NCBI GenBank assembly: GCA_032117915.1
Contig: JAULYI010000176.1
Coordinates: forward strand, 1 to 16,250
Direction: 5' to 3'
Source of the DNA: ZLKRG46 sp032117915
GTDB lineage: Bacteria > Bacteroidota > Ignavibacteria > Kapaibacteriales > Kapaibacteriaceae
DNA: 16,250 nucleotides
The notes under the pieces are model-generated. The model was not told the DNA's origin and did no database searches. It saw only the letters and a program-made list of their open reading frames with translations. The position numbers and the translations under genes were made by a program. This document shows positions 8,713 through 16,143 of this stretch, piece after piece. How positions within the stretch are numbered: the first letter of the stretch is position 1; every line of letters starts with the position of its first letter.

Positions 8713-10131
8713 ATGGTTAAGCTGATTTCGCTATGCACGGTGATCTGCTTGTGTTTGCCGCTTAGCTCGATGGCACAGCCTGTTTTGGGTGAATCTGATC
8801 TGATCCCCAATGGCTCATTTGAACTACTTGCAAAGCCTGACGACCCTGGAGGCACCGAGTGGCCCTTGAGATATGTTTACAACAGTCTCTTCTGGCGACA
8901 GTTTCACCGGTACTTCGGCCTGAACAATCCTTATGATCCAAGGCTGGTCCCTCCGGGCGTTGACAGGATTTACTTCGATACGTGGCCTATCCTGTACGAT
9001 CCAGTTTCCTGCTCATCAAGTGATCTGTTTTCAATCGACCAGCTGACCTGTGATCCGGTCACGCGCAGTGGGAGCATCGTGGACATTCCTGAGAATTGGT
9101 TCGGGTATCAGGATCTTCCAGCACCTCCGTCAGACTATAATCGGTCGTATGCCGGGATCTACTATAGGCTCAATGGGATCCGGATGGGCACGAACGGTCT
9201 CGAGAACGCGATTACGGGAATCAATGCTGCCACAGACTTATGGCGGGAGTACCTAGAGGTTGAACTGACTCGCCCGTTGGAAGTCGGTAAAACCTACGCT
9301 GTTTCCTACAAAGTTTCACTTGCGGATGTGAGTACTCGAGGGATACGATTGGAGACGCGGTTGTCCCCAGAGCCATATTGGACAGTAGGCAACACTCCTT
9401 GCGGTGCGATCAACGATGAAGAGGGGCTGCAGTCAAAGGTGGCCATCCCTACTACCCAGGGCCCGGTTGGGTTGTCACATGTTACTCCTCAACCCGTCGT
9501 CCAGCGTGACGGTTGGGCCGAGATCAGTTACAATATCGTTGCGCAAGGAGGTGAACGCTACTTCACACTTGGCAACTTCGAAGCTGCACCCGTGATAACC
9601 GCTCCGCTCACACCACCTGTGCCTATGTGCCTCATGCGGTATTATCCTGAGGCTACGAATGAATCTCCTCTTGCCGCTCGCATTGCATATTACTACATCG
9701 ACGACGTCCGTGTGATTGAATCGATCACCTGTGAGTGCGGTGTGAAGGTTTGCTTCCAATTCACCCAAGTTGAGAGCTCCGAGGCGGGGAAATGTTGTTA
9801 CAAGGTACAAGTCGTCAATGGGCATCGTGAGCGCGATACGGATCCCGTCCCGGCCGTATGCACGATCTATGGAATCTCTATGACAGATGTGTTGTCGAAC
9901 AATCTAGTATACCAATGGACACCGAATCAGCAATTGGGTCCGATCACCGGCGACGGTCTATGGCACGACATTGGTGTAATGTGTGTCGATGAGTTTTCGA
10001 TGCTCACGACAAAGCAACTGTTGGTGAGTCTAAAAACCAATCCGGACAGGAGATGTGCTCGCAAACGGAACCAATTGAAGGCTGTACTTCGGTCGATCCT
10101 TGCAACTGCGCAGCGTTTCGCAGAACTGTGA
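8713..10131 (+). CDS. Exported Cys-rich modular protein, 5' part of a frameshifted gene
   Basis: AGGAG at 8701-8705 precedes the ATG by seven bases. The product begins with a signal peptide (MVKLISLCTVICLCLPLSSMAQ) and then LIPNGSFE, a motif common at the N-terminus of exported proteins with a galactose-binding-like fold. Residues about 30-340 look like this jelly-roll type (YEVELTRPLEVGKTYAVSYKV-like pattern). From about residue 338 a Cys-rich module begins (CECGVKVCFQ ... CCYKVQV). The real sequence stops near K441: beyond it the frame reads Arg/Lys-rich nonsense, while the overlapping -1 frame continues with SGQEMCSQ and further modules. Restoring one A near 10032-10036 would join both parts into about 818 residues. 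I recognise no named family and infer a surface or extracellular role. Confidence 0.8.
   Translation: MVKLISLCTVICLCLPLSSMAQPVLGESDLIPNGSFELLAKPDDPGGTEWPLRYVYNSLFWRQFHRYFGLNNPYDPRLVPPGVDRIYFDTWPILYDPVSCSSSDLFSIDQLTCDPVTRSGSIVDIPENWFGYQDLPAPPSDYNRSYAGIYYRLNGIRMGTNGLENAITGINAATDLWREYLEVELTRPLEVGKTYAVSYKVSLADVSTRGIRLETRLSPEPYWTVGNTPCGAINDEEGLQSKVAIPTTQGPVGLSHVTPQPVVQRDGWAEISYNIVAQGGERYFTLGNFEAAPVITAPLTPPVPMCLMRYYPEATNESPLAARIAYYYIDDVRVIESITCECGVKVCFQFTQVESSEAGKCCYKVQVVNGHRERDTDPVPAVCTIYGISMTDVLSNNLVYQWTPNQQLGPITGDGLWHDIGVMCVDEFSMLTTKQLLVSLKTNPDRRCARKRNQLKAVLRSILATAQRFAEL
10032..10036 (+). other. A5 run at the frameshift joining the two Cys-rich ORFs
   Basis: The bases read CTA AAA ACC in the upstream frame. 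With one more A they would read CTA AAA AAC CAA TCC and continue in the downstream frame as L-K-N-Q-S-G-Q-E-M-C. This continuation matches the end of the other modules (compare GPGGEVICDA). A good -1 slippery heptamer is absent, because the A-site ACC would pair poorly after slippage. Confidence 0.75.
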
Positions 10132-11168
10132 AAGTACTACCTGATGAATCGAGCAACTCGTCGTGTTGTTACAAGGTTGTCATCGACGCGACAACATTGA
10201 CTGGATGTCAGATAGCAGCAGTGAAGATCTACCGTGGCTCCCTGGCTCATCCTAACGCAGAGATTCCATCTGCCGCCTATGCTGCAGATCCGGTGGTCCC
10301 GTCGAATTTTAGTGGTGTACTGTACACCTTCTGCCCACCTCAGACGGATGCTGCTGCTTCGAATCAACAAATCATCGTGCAATTCCTCGGACCAGGGGGT
10401 GAGGTGATATGCGATGCAAATACCACGTTGTCTTGTGAATGCAAGTGCGGCTCGAACGCTACTGGTACCAAGCCTGATGTAAAAATAATGATGGTCCCAG
10501 TCGCGGGTCCTGCTGGATCATGTTGTTATGACATTCAACTCAGTAATCCCGGCAGATGTCGTTGGAGCCTGAGCAGCATCGGGATGAGCATAAACGAGGC
10601 CGGCACGACAATCACGACAACTACTGGTTGGACGACAACGCAAAATGGTTCTGCATGGCTGCTCGCAGCTTCGAATGGAGCGGTCACGGTTTACAACGGG
10701 CAGACTGTGACGATCGGCACGGTGTGCATTCCTCCTTGTGTTTCGTTCGACCCGAAGACAATAAAGGTGAATGCGTCTTTGCTGTTCAACGGTCAGCCAT
10801 GCACGGTCGCATTGGCAATTCCATCCGCAGCGTCATGTCCAGGCGGATTTTCGTGTGATGACCTCCAAGTGTCAGTGGAGCGGCCGAGGATCTGGCCTAT
10901 ACAAGGAGAAGACTGCTGTAGGCTGATACGCGCGAAGCTGTTGAACTGTGCCGCATCGACCGATGGAATTCGCGTGGAGGTGAAGTCACCCTCAAACACA
11001 ATGGTTGGCGTCACCCACATCGGAGGCGGCGTGTTCGATTCCGCGATAATGTGCCAGAACTGGGGCGGCCAGATCTACATTGTTGAGCTGCGCCGGGCTG
11101 ACGGCACACTGGTGTGCAGCAAGCCCGTGGCGATGCCTTTCTGCTATCATCAGGAGCCCGCACAATGA
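10053..11168 (+). CDS. Cys-rich repeat modules, 3' part of a frameshifted gene
   Basis: This frame is open from before 10035, so the ATG at 10053 is probably an internal methionine; no signal peptide and no ribosome-binding site precede it. It contains the end of module 1 and three more modules, each with a CxC-type start, a CC motif (SSCCYKVVI, GSCCYDIQL, EDCCRLIRA) and a final strand of the form IxVxLxxxxGxxxC (IIVQFLGPGGEVIC, IYIVELRRADGTLVC). Paired cysteines suggest disulfides outside the cytoplasm. No T9SS sorting domain is present at the end (PFCYHQEPAQ). The stop overlaps the next start as ATGA, so the two genes are translationally coupled. Family not recognised. Confidence 0.75.
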   Translation: MCSQTEPIEGCTSVDPCNCAAFRRTVKVLPDESSNSSCCYKVVIDATTLTGCQIAAVKIYRGSLAHPNAEIPSAAYAADPVVPSNFSGVLYTFCPPQTDAAASNQQIIVQFLGPGGEVICDANTTLSCECKCGSNATGTKPDVKIMMVPVAGPAGSCCYDIQLSNPGRCRWSLSSIGMSINEAGTTITTTTGWTTTQNGSAWLLAASNGAVTVYNGQTVTIGTVCIPPCVSFDPKTIKVNASLLFNGQPCTVALAIPSAASCPGGFSCDDLQVSVERPRIWPIQGEDCCRLIRAKLLNCAASTDGIRVEVKSPSNTMVGVTHIGGGVFDSAIMCQNWGGQIYIVELRRADGTLVCSKPVAMPFCYHQEPAQ

Positions 11169-12586
11169 AAGTCCTCACCTCTCGAATAGTATCTCGCCTC
11201 GGCAGTGCCCCTAGCACGGGCATGATCGTGTGGCCGATGCTTGTGACCATGTTCATGGCATTCAGCCCCATTGATGCCTGCGCGCAGTTGGTGTTCGACG
11301 TCAACGACAGAACTGGCGTCATCGTGTGCGAGGACGGCCGGGTGCATCAGTGGGGCCTACTGGCGCGACAGGTCGATCTCGGTGCCGGAATCGTACCCGT
11401 TCGGGTGGTCAAGTCGCAGGGAACGTACGGCATTGACGCTTCGGGCAACGTCTATGCATGGGAGGTAGAGTGCCCGTATCACGTTGCTGCGGTTGACTCA
11501 CAGTGGTGCATGGAACCTCGGCGCTTGGACCTGCCGGCACCGATGCGGCAGGTGGCAGCAAGTGAGGTCTGCATCCTCTACCTAGACGTTAACGGTGGCC
11601 TCTGGGGTGCAGGTCGCAACGGCTGGAACAGGTTCATGGGAGCGGATACACCCGACGTGGTCTTCCCTCCGCGGCGGATTGACATGCCGGGTGCGGTGCG
11701 TGAGGTTCGGGTTGGTTCCGGCAATATCGTGGCCTTGCTCGAAGACGGCACAGTGTGGACCTGGGGTACTAACCAGACTGGTCATGCTGGAACAGGCGAT
11801 ACTGCGCTGTTCACGCCCATCCGTCGTGTTGAAACGCTCGGCAGCGTTCGGAGCGTGCGTTCCGATTTCCACAATCCTGTCAGCCCCGTATTCGCTATTG
11901 ATAGCAGCGGCCGACTCTTTGGTTGGGGAAGAAACACGACGGGTCTGCTTGGCGACGGGTCACGTGAGAATAGGTGGGAGCCTGTGCAGATCCCGATCGA
12001 GAACGTGATCGATGTGCGGAATGGTGCCGATCATACCGTTGCCCTGACGGCTGATGGATCGGTGTGGACGTGGGGTTCGAACAAGAGCGGTCAACTCGGA
12101 CTTGGACACGACTCGAGCATGCTGACCCCACAACGCGTGCCGTCGCTGCAAAACATCCGTGCCATCGGTGTGGGCGCGTATGCCTCCGTCGTCGTCGACG
12201 CCGACGGCGTGTGGTGGGGATGGGGCTATAACACCAGCGGCCAATTGCCGGGACTGTCATACGACGTCCACCGCACGCCAGTACGTTGCACGCCTCCGTG
12301 CCTAATGAGTGATGTGGCAGATGCATCTACTGAGCGCAGTTCGTTGATGACGCTGTGGCCGCAACCAGCGTCGTCCGTCCTGCACGTGCAGTTCGGGTCC
12401 GACGAGACAATATTGCCCATCCAAGCTGAAGTGGTGGACCTACTTGGCATGGTCGTGACATCAGCAATTGTGTCCCATACCGTATGCACGTTCGACGTGA
12501 CCGGACTCGCCGACGGCTTGTACCTTCTCCGGTGGCGAGGTCCCTCGGCATGGTCAGGCACCGCGTCGTTTTGGGTCGTGCGGTGA
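11165..12586 (+). CDS. T9SS-exported RCC1-like seven-blade propeller protein
   Basis: I start at 11165 rather than the further upstream ATG at 11114 because AGGAG at 11151-11155 precedes it, the ATG overlaps the previous stop as ATGA, and a signal peptide follows at once (ending ACA before Q41). Seven repeats can be counted over residues about 42-385, each with D/E-x-G-x-V/L-x-x-W-G: RVHQWG, NVYAWE, GLWGAGRN, TVWTWGTN, RLFGWGRN, SVWTWGSN and VWWGWGYN. The last four keep the GxLGxG-type element well. Seven repeats fit the RCC1 propeller. Residues about 395-473 (LWPQPASS, VVDLLGMVV, LADGLYLLRW) form a T9SS type A sorting domain. A binding role outside the cell is inferred; the coupled Cys-rich protein is the likely partner. 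Bacterial RCC1-like proteins have no single known function. Confidence 0.88.
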   Translation: MKVLTSRIVSRLGSAPSTGMIVWPMLVTMFMAFSPIDACAQLVFDVNDRTGVIVCEDGRVHQWGLLARQVDLGAGIVPVRVVKSQGTYGIDASGNVYAWEVECPYHVAAVDSQWCMEPRRLDLPAPMRQVAASEVCILYLDVNGGLWGAGRNGWNRFMGADTPDVVFPPRRIDMPGAVREVRVGSGNIVALLEDGTVWTWGTNQTGHAGTGDTALFTPIRRVETLGSVRSVRSDFHNPVSPVFAIDSSGRLFGWGRNTTGLLGDGSRENRWEPVQIPIENVIDVRNGADHTVALTADGSVWTWGSNKSGQLGLGHDSSMLTPQRVPSLQNIRAIGVGAYASVVVDADGVWWGWGYNTSGQLPGLSYDVHRTPVRCTPPCLMSDVADASTERSSLMTLWPQPASSVLHVQFGSDETILPIQAEVVDLLGMVVTSAIVSHTVCTFDVTGLADGLYLLRWRGPSAWSGTASFWVVR

Positions 12587-12747
12587 TCGTTGTGACACCG
12601 TTGATTCGAGCGAAGCACTGTCGTTTTTGTGTCCAATCATGTATGACACCCTTCTCTTGCCCTAAGCACTTGGACTGGGAACCTGATGATGATCACTCAA
12701 CACGTGGATGACCCCATGACTCGTCCACGGCACGTCAGCACGAGGCC

Positions 12748-13686
12748 ATGGTCTACGGCTCGAATCGCGTGGGTGTGAGCTACACCAACGCACCGTACTC
12801 GGACACCGACACGGACACCCTTGGCCTGTTCGACGCCGTCCGCTCACGCCGTCTGGCCGAGAAGTCCTACGAACTGGCCGACCACCTGGGCAACGTCCGC
12901 GTGACCGTGAGTGACCTGCTTGTTGCGCACGGCGGGGCGATCGACGCCGAGATCACCACACGCACGGACTACCATCCCTTCGGCATGCCGATGCAGGGGC
13001 GCACCTATGCAGCCGACGACGCACACCGCTACGGCTACAACGGCAAGGAAAACGACAACGAGGTCAAGGGCGATGGGAATGCTGTCGACTACGGCGCGCG
13101 GATTTTTGATCCGAGGATAGGGCGGTGGATGAGTGTGGATCCACTTGCTAAGGAATACGAAACTGTGGCACCTTACGCATTCGCTTTCAACACGCCGATC
13201 TCGGCTGTCGATAGCGATGGTATGCGTGTGTACTTCGTTGGAGGTGCCGGGCTGGATACAAAAGGTTGGAACTATACTGAGCGTTGGGGAAGAGCAATCA
13301 ATTCGAATGGAATTGCAAATTTCCACCCCGTTCGTGGTGTTTCACATGATGCCCCCGGATCGTTTCCAACGAACGATATTCTGTTTACGACATCGAACTC
13401 GCATAAGACGACGGAAAAAGTACCAGCTTCAATCGACTCGCGTGGAAATCCATTGAGCTGGAAGGACGTTCCGATAGCCACAACTTCAGCAATGGTTCAA
13501 AAGGCAGCCAACTATATTCAGAACGATCTGATGCAGCATCCGCTTTCTGAGGGTGAACAGCACAACCTGATGGGCTATAGTTACGGCAGCGTCTTGCAAG
13601 CCCATGTTGCGTTAGAACTAGCTAATCGTGGAGTTGTGGTCGACAATCTCATTCTAGTTGGAGTGGGAGTAAGGAGAGACAAATGA
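12748..13686 (+). CDS. RHS core fragment with truncated serine-hydrolase-like tip
   Basis: The frame is open from 12712 and already reads ARQHEAMVYGSNRVG, typical of the inside of an RHS protein, so the ATG at 12748 is not a native start; GAGG at 12742 lies too close to serve it. DHLGNVRVTVSD near residue 45 and YGYNGKEND (Y95) through RIGRWMSVDPLAKEY to NTPISAVDSDGM form the RHS repeat-associated core that ends the sugar-barrel-like shell. The variable tip follows, with GYSYG at 276-280 (S278 as nucleophile of an alpha/beta-hydrolase elbow) and LILVGVGV, but only 34 residues remain after S278, too few for the acid and His. The N-terminal shell is also missing. GC falls from 41/60 at 12841-12900 to 24/60 at 13261-13320. 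Likely a remnant or orphan tip cassette; no immunity gene is visible. Confidence 0.8.
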   Translation: MVYGSNRVGVSYTNAPYSDTDTDTLGLFDAVRSRRLAEKSYELADHLGNVRVTVSDLLVAHGGAIDAEITTRTDYHPFGMPMQGRTYAADDAHRYGYNGKENDNEVKGDGNAVDYGARIFDPRIGRWMSVDPLAKEYETVAPYAFAFNTPISAVDSDGMRVYFVGGAGLDTKGWNYTERWGRAINSNGIANFHPVRGVSHDAPGSFPTNDILFTTSNSHKTTEKVPASIDSRGNPLSWKDVPIATTSAMVQKAANYIQNDLMQHPLSEGEQHNLMGYSYGSVLQAHVALELANRGVVVDNLILVGVGVRRDK

Positions 13687-13710
13687 GAGACAGTTTAGGA
13701 GAGACAGTTT
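13674..13710. repeat. Short direct repeats (GAGAGACAGTTT) at the RHS tip end
   Basis: GAGAGACAGTTT occurs at 13685-13696 and 13699-13710, and a shorter copy GAGAGACAAAT lies at 13674-13684. The stop codon of the RHS fragment (13684-13686) overlaps the join of the first two copies. The repeats may mark the recombination point that truncated the tip. Confidence 0.75.
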
Positions 13711-13760
13711 TTGAAAAACGCCTCTGTAAGTCATTATGAATCAACAAACGGTCTGAAACG

Positions 13761-13794
13761 AAAAAAGTCCCTTCACACAGCGTGAAAAGGGACT
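13761..13794 (-). terminator. Intrinsic terminator of the tRNA-Glu transcript
   Basis: An 8-bp perfect stem, AGTCCCTT at 13766-13773 with AAGGGACT at 13787-13794, can be extended by CAC/GTG inside the loop. On the minus strand it is followed by six T (A-run at 13761-13766). It lies 52 bases behind the tRNA. Confidence 0.85.
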
Positions 13795-13846
13795 CTAAGT
13801 CTTTATGCGCAGGAGCGTTAGAAGTGCTCAAACAGCGCGTATCTAG

Positions 13847-13918
13847 TACACCGTACGGGACTCGAACCCGTGTTACCGCTGTGAAAGAGCGGTGTCCTAA
13901 CCTCTAGACGAACGGTGC
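13847..13918 (-). tRNA. tRNA-Glu (anticodon TTC)
   Basis: The 72-base cloverleaf on the minus strand has acceptor GCACCGT paired to ACGGTGT (G1-U72 wobble) with discriminator A. The D arm is GTCT...GGAC, the anticodon stem CCGCT/AGCGG encloses loop CTTTCAC with anticodon TTC (complement at 13883-13885), and the T arm is ACGGG-TTCGAGT-CCCGT. The sequence is close to bacterial tRNA-Glu in general. CCA is not encoded. It has its own promoter and terminator and reads away from coaE. Confidence 0.97.
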
Positions 13919-13936
13919 GTCTGCAAATCAGAGCGT

Positions 13937-13967
13937 CAAATATACGGAAAATCAGTGTTCAACCAAG
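13937..13967 (-). promoter_or_regulatory. Bacteroidota-type promoter of tRNA-Glu
   Basis: Read on the minus strand, TTG (13965-13967) is followed after 20 bases by TATATTTG (13937-13944), an exact match to the Bacteroidota TAnnTTTG -7 box. Transcription would start about 14 bases before the tRNA. Confidence 0.75.
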
Positions 13968-14028
13968 TTGCTTAGGGGCAATGCTGTGACCGTTGATGTA
14001 ACCGACAGGGTGCGACGACGGAGCTGTC

Positions 14029-14036
14029 TATCTTTG
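14029..14036 (+). promoter_or_regulatory. TATCTTTG box directly before coaE
   Basis: This matches TAnnTTTG and ends four bases before the ATG at 14041. With a normal start distance the mRNA would begin at or next to the ATG, giving a leaderless message. No TTG lies at the usual -33 distance, and no Shine-Dalgarno sequence precedes the ATG. Confidence 0.5.
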
Positions 14037-14040
14037 CCGC

Positions 14041-14706
14041 ATGAACGTAATAGGCATAACCGGAGGCATAGGCAGCGGCAAGTCCACCGTTGCTACGATG
14101 CTGCGCGAAAAGGGCTGGATCGTGTACGCGTCCGACGAGACGGCTCGCGAGCTCATGGATGCCGACGCGGAGCTTAAGGCCGCCGTGGTTGAGCTCCTTG
14201 GGGCCGAAGCGCTGGAGGCCGACGGAACGCTCAACCGACCGTTCGTCGCTTCGCAGGTGTTCGGCGCAACGCCAGAGCATGCGAGACGCCGCGAAGCGCT
14301 GGACCGCCTGGTACACCCACGGGTGCTGCAGCGCCACCTGGACCTGCTGGAACAGCATCGCTCCGAAGGCGCATCCCTGGTGGCCATTGAGTCGGCACTG
14401 ATCTATGAAGTGGGTCTGGACGAAGCCTTCGACTACATCATCCTGGTCGATGCCCCAGAAGAGATCCGCATTGCCCGTGCGATGGAACGTTCAGGCCTTA
14501 GCCGAGAGCAGGTCATGGAACGGGTCGCCTCGCAAGCGCCGGCCGCCGAAACACGCGGACTGGCCGACATCGTCGTTCACAACGAGGGGTCCCTTGCGGA
14601 TCTTCAACGCTCGGTCAACATGGCAGCCCTGGTCATCGGCAGCATGCCCGATGCCGAGACACGGTCCGAAGCCGACGAAGCAGCAGAGGCGGAAGCAGAC
14701 GCGTGA
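14041..14706 (+). CDS. coaE: Dephospho-CoA kinase
   Basis: Catalyses the last step of coenzyme A synthesis: ATP-dependent phosphorylation of the 3'-hydroxyl of dephospho-CoA, in the cytoplasm. Residues 2-16 give VIGITGGIGSGKST, the CoaE P-loop. D32 in YASDETAR is the conserved acidic residue after strand 2. LVHPRV, ESALIYEVG (the usual PLLFE region), FDYIILVDAP and MERSGLSREQVMERVASQ (lid with Arg) follow in the family order. At 221 residues it is near normal size, with an acidic Ala/Glu-rich tail (EADEAAEAEADA) beyond the usual end. The start at 14041 is the first Met before the P-loop. Its codons from 14565 are repeated at 16144 at the window end with synonymous changes only. The ATPase gene converges on it from the right, 56 bases away. 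Confidence 0.96.
   Translation: MNVIGITGGIGSGKSTVATMLREKGWIVYASDETARELMDADAELKAAVVELLGAEALEADGTLNRPFVASQVFGATPEHARRREALDRLVHPRVLQRHLDLLEQHRSEGASLVAIESALIYEVGLDEAFDYIILVDAPEEIRIARAMERSGLSREQVMERVASQAPAAETRGLADIVVHNEGSLADLQRSVNMAALVIGSMPDAETRSEADEAAEAEADA
14565..14671 (+). repeat. Direct repeat copy 1 (inside coaE)
   Basis: This segment of coaE is repeated at 16144-16250 with an offset of 1579 bases. Differences are at 14625, 14658, 14661 and 14662 only. Copy 2 runs off the window, so the repeat may extend further. Confidence 0.95.
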
Positions 14707-14762
14707 GCCGTGCTTCTCGTTCGACCACATACCGTGTTATGAAGACGACACATGATCCTACG

Positions 14763-15944
14763 TTATGACTCCAATTGTTGCGCTCGTTTCATGAATTCGT
14801 CAAATAGCGGAACACTGAATGCAATCTCACCATGCGACGTGCTGTAGATCATGCCCTTCTTTATCAACTGAGCCCGAACGGGGCCCAGACTCGTGACCTT
14901 CACATGCATAATTCCCGCGACTTCAGCGATCCGATGCGGTCCAGGGCCAAGTTCCGCCATCATCCGCAGGAATCGCTTTTCGCTTGCAGTAAGCCGATTG
15001 AATCGTACGCGAAAGAAGCTCGTATCCAGACGGCGCTCAACGGCCTCATTGGCCTGTATAGCATCCACTCGGGTAAAGGGGCTCGTACCAGCATGATTCC
15101 AGATCTGGTAGCCCCATTCCTGAATGAAGTATGGGTAGCCCTGCGTTTTCAGATAGACCTCGTCAAGTGCTTCGTCTAAGAACGCAGCACCTTCTGCCTT
15201 CGCAGGATCCTGTAGGGCAGTTGCCGCATCGCTGGGTGACAGTGCGTCGATGATCGGAAAATCAAAGAGGCGCTCGGCGTATGATTTCGATTCGCCCACC
15301 AGTGCCGGCAGAATCGGAAGTCCTGCACCAACGAGTGCGACCGGCAATTGTCGTTGCTGCACTTCATGAAAGGCCATGATCAACGCACTGAGTTCCTTGG
15401 GACTGAAGTACTGCATCTCATCAATGAACAGGGCAACACCAGTTGAGCGCTCTTCTGCTGCCTCACCGATCGCAACGATCAGCGACGGTATATCGACTTC
15501 GATGTCGCCGCTGTCCGCCGTGCCACGCTCAACACCAAGATCAAGACCATAGGTCACCTCGTTATGCGTCACGCGTAGGACACTCAGAAAACTGCCAAGC
15601 ACGCGAAGACCCCGCTGTACCCGCTCACCCAGTTGTGCATTGCGGTCAAGGTCATACAGTATCTCTCTGAGTTTGGGAGCAAGCAGCAAGGCCAGCGGTT
15701 TATCTTCAACAGCTTCGATCTTGCACGATCGATATCCAAGTCCTCGGGCAATACGCTGGATCTCATTCAAGAGCACGGTCTTACCAACGCCACGCAGGCC
15801 TGTTAACAGCATGCCCTTCCCGGAACGTTTGATCAGCAAGCGACTGAGCATAACTGTGGCCTGCGTCACAATCTCTCCCCGACCAACAAGTTCCCTCGGC
15901 GGTGATCCCGCTCCCGGGGAGTATGGATTTCGTACTGATTCCAT
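14763..15944 (-). CDS. Solitary AAA-type ATPase with C-terminal winged helix (Orc1/Cdc6-like family)
   Basis: The product is a predicted ATP-binding protein of 393 residues. I start at 15944 because the conserved N-terminal NPYSPGAGSPPRELVGR motif follows at once; the longer frame to 16019 adds an unrelated AT-rich stretch. Walker A is GLRGVGKT (residues 49-56), Walker B VALFIDEMQYF (D175, E176), a sensor-like VALVGAGLP lies at about 202-210, and TQGYPYFIQEWG is a family signature. The last 60 residues (RIAEVAGIMHVKVTSLGPVRAQLIKKGMI-like) form a winged helix, suggesting DNA binding. Such single-gene ATPases are widespread and have no established role. It lies between two copies of the coaE 3' end, converges on coaE, and has no integrase or partner beside it. 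Confident on the family, open on the function. Confidence 0.85.
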   Translation of the reverse strand: MESVRNPYSPGAGSPPRELVGRGEIVTQATVMLSRLLIKRSGKGMLLTGLRGVGKTVLLNEIQRIARGLGYRSCKIEAVEDKPLALLLAPKLREILYDLDRNAQLGERVQRGLRVLGSFLSVLRVTHNEVTYGLDLGVERGTADSGDIEVDIPSLIVAIGEAAEERSTGVALFIDEMQYFSPKELSALIMAFHEVQQRQLPVALVGAGLPILPALVGESKSYAERLFDFPIIDALSPSDAATALQDPAKAEGAAFLDEALDEVYLKTQGYPYFIQEWGYQIWNHAGTSPFTRVDAIQANEAVERRLDTSFFRVRFNRLTASEKRFLRMMAELGPGPHRIAEVAGIMHVKVTSLGPVRAQLIKKGMIYSTSHGEIAFSVPLFDEFMKRAQQLES

Positions 15945-16143
15945 GATCAAACATATGGATTTATAGCTAATTATATGGCAATATTCATATAAATGCAGCA
16001 TAATTCGATAAGTACGCATGCCTTGTCAATACATTACTATGTTTCGCTTCGATTTGATCTGAACGCTGTTTGCCAACGGCTGCAACGTCCAACGGCTAGC
16101 GATGTACCCACGGTTGTGCGAGACAACTCACCCGTCAACGTTG
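15945..16143 (-). promoter_or_regulatory. AT-rich promoter region of the ATPase gene
   Basis: The part at 15961-16020 has only 17 G/C of 60. On the minus strand TTGACA (16024-16029) is followed after 18 bases by AATTAT (16000-16005), a sigma70-like pair. Alternatively TATGTTTG (15948-15955), a TAnnTTTG match, ends three bases before the ATG and would give a leaderless message. CCAACGGCT occurs twice, at 16073-16081 and 16089-16097. No Shine-Dalgarno sequence is visible. No other gene is seen here. Confidence 0.5.

Noticed and set aside
10026..10053. Programmed -1 frameshift in the Cys-rich gene.
   Set aside because: The best heptamer A AAA ACC re-pairs poorly in the A site and no stem-loop or internal Shine-Dalgarno stimulator is evident; a mutation or sequencing error is simpler.
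13649..13831. A 60-codon minus-strand frame after the RHS tip as an immunity gene.
   Set aside because: It is on the opposite strand, covers the tRNA terminator and the end of the RHS frame, and has no ribosome-binding site.
16073..16097. CCAACGGCT direct repeat as a recombinase core site.
   Set aside because: Only nine bases, two copies, and it lies well before the start of the coaE repeat; chance cannot be excluded.
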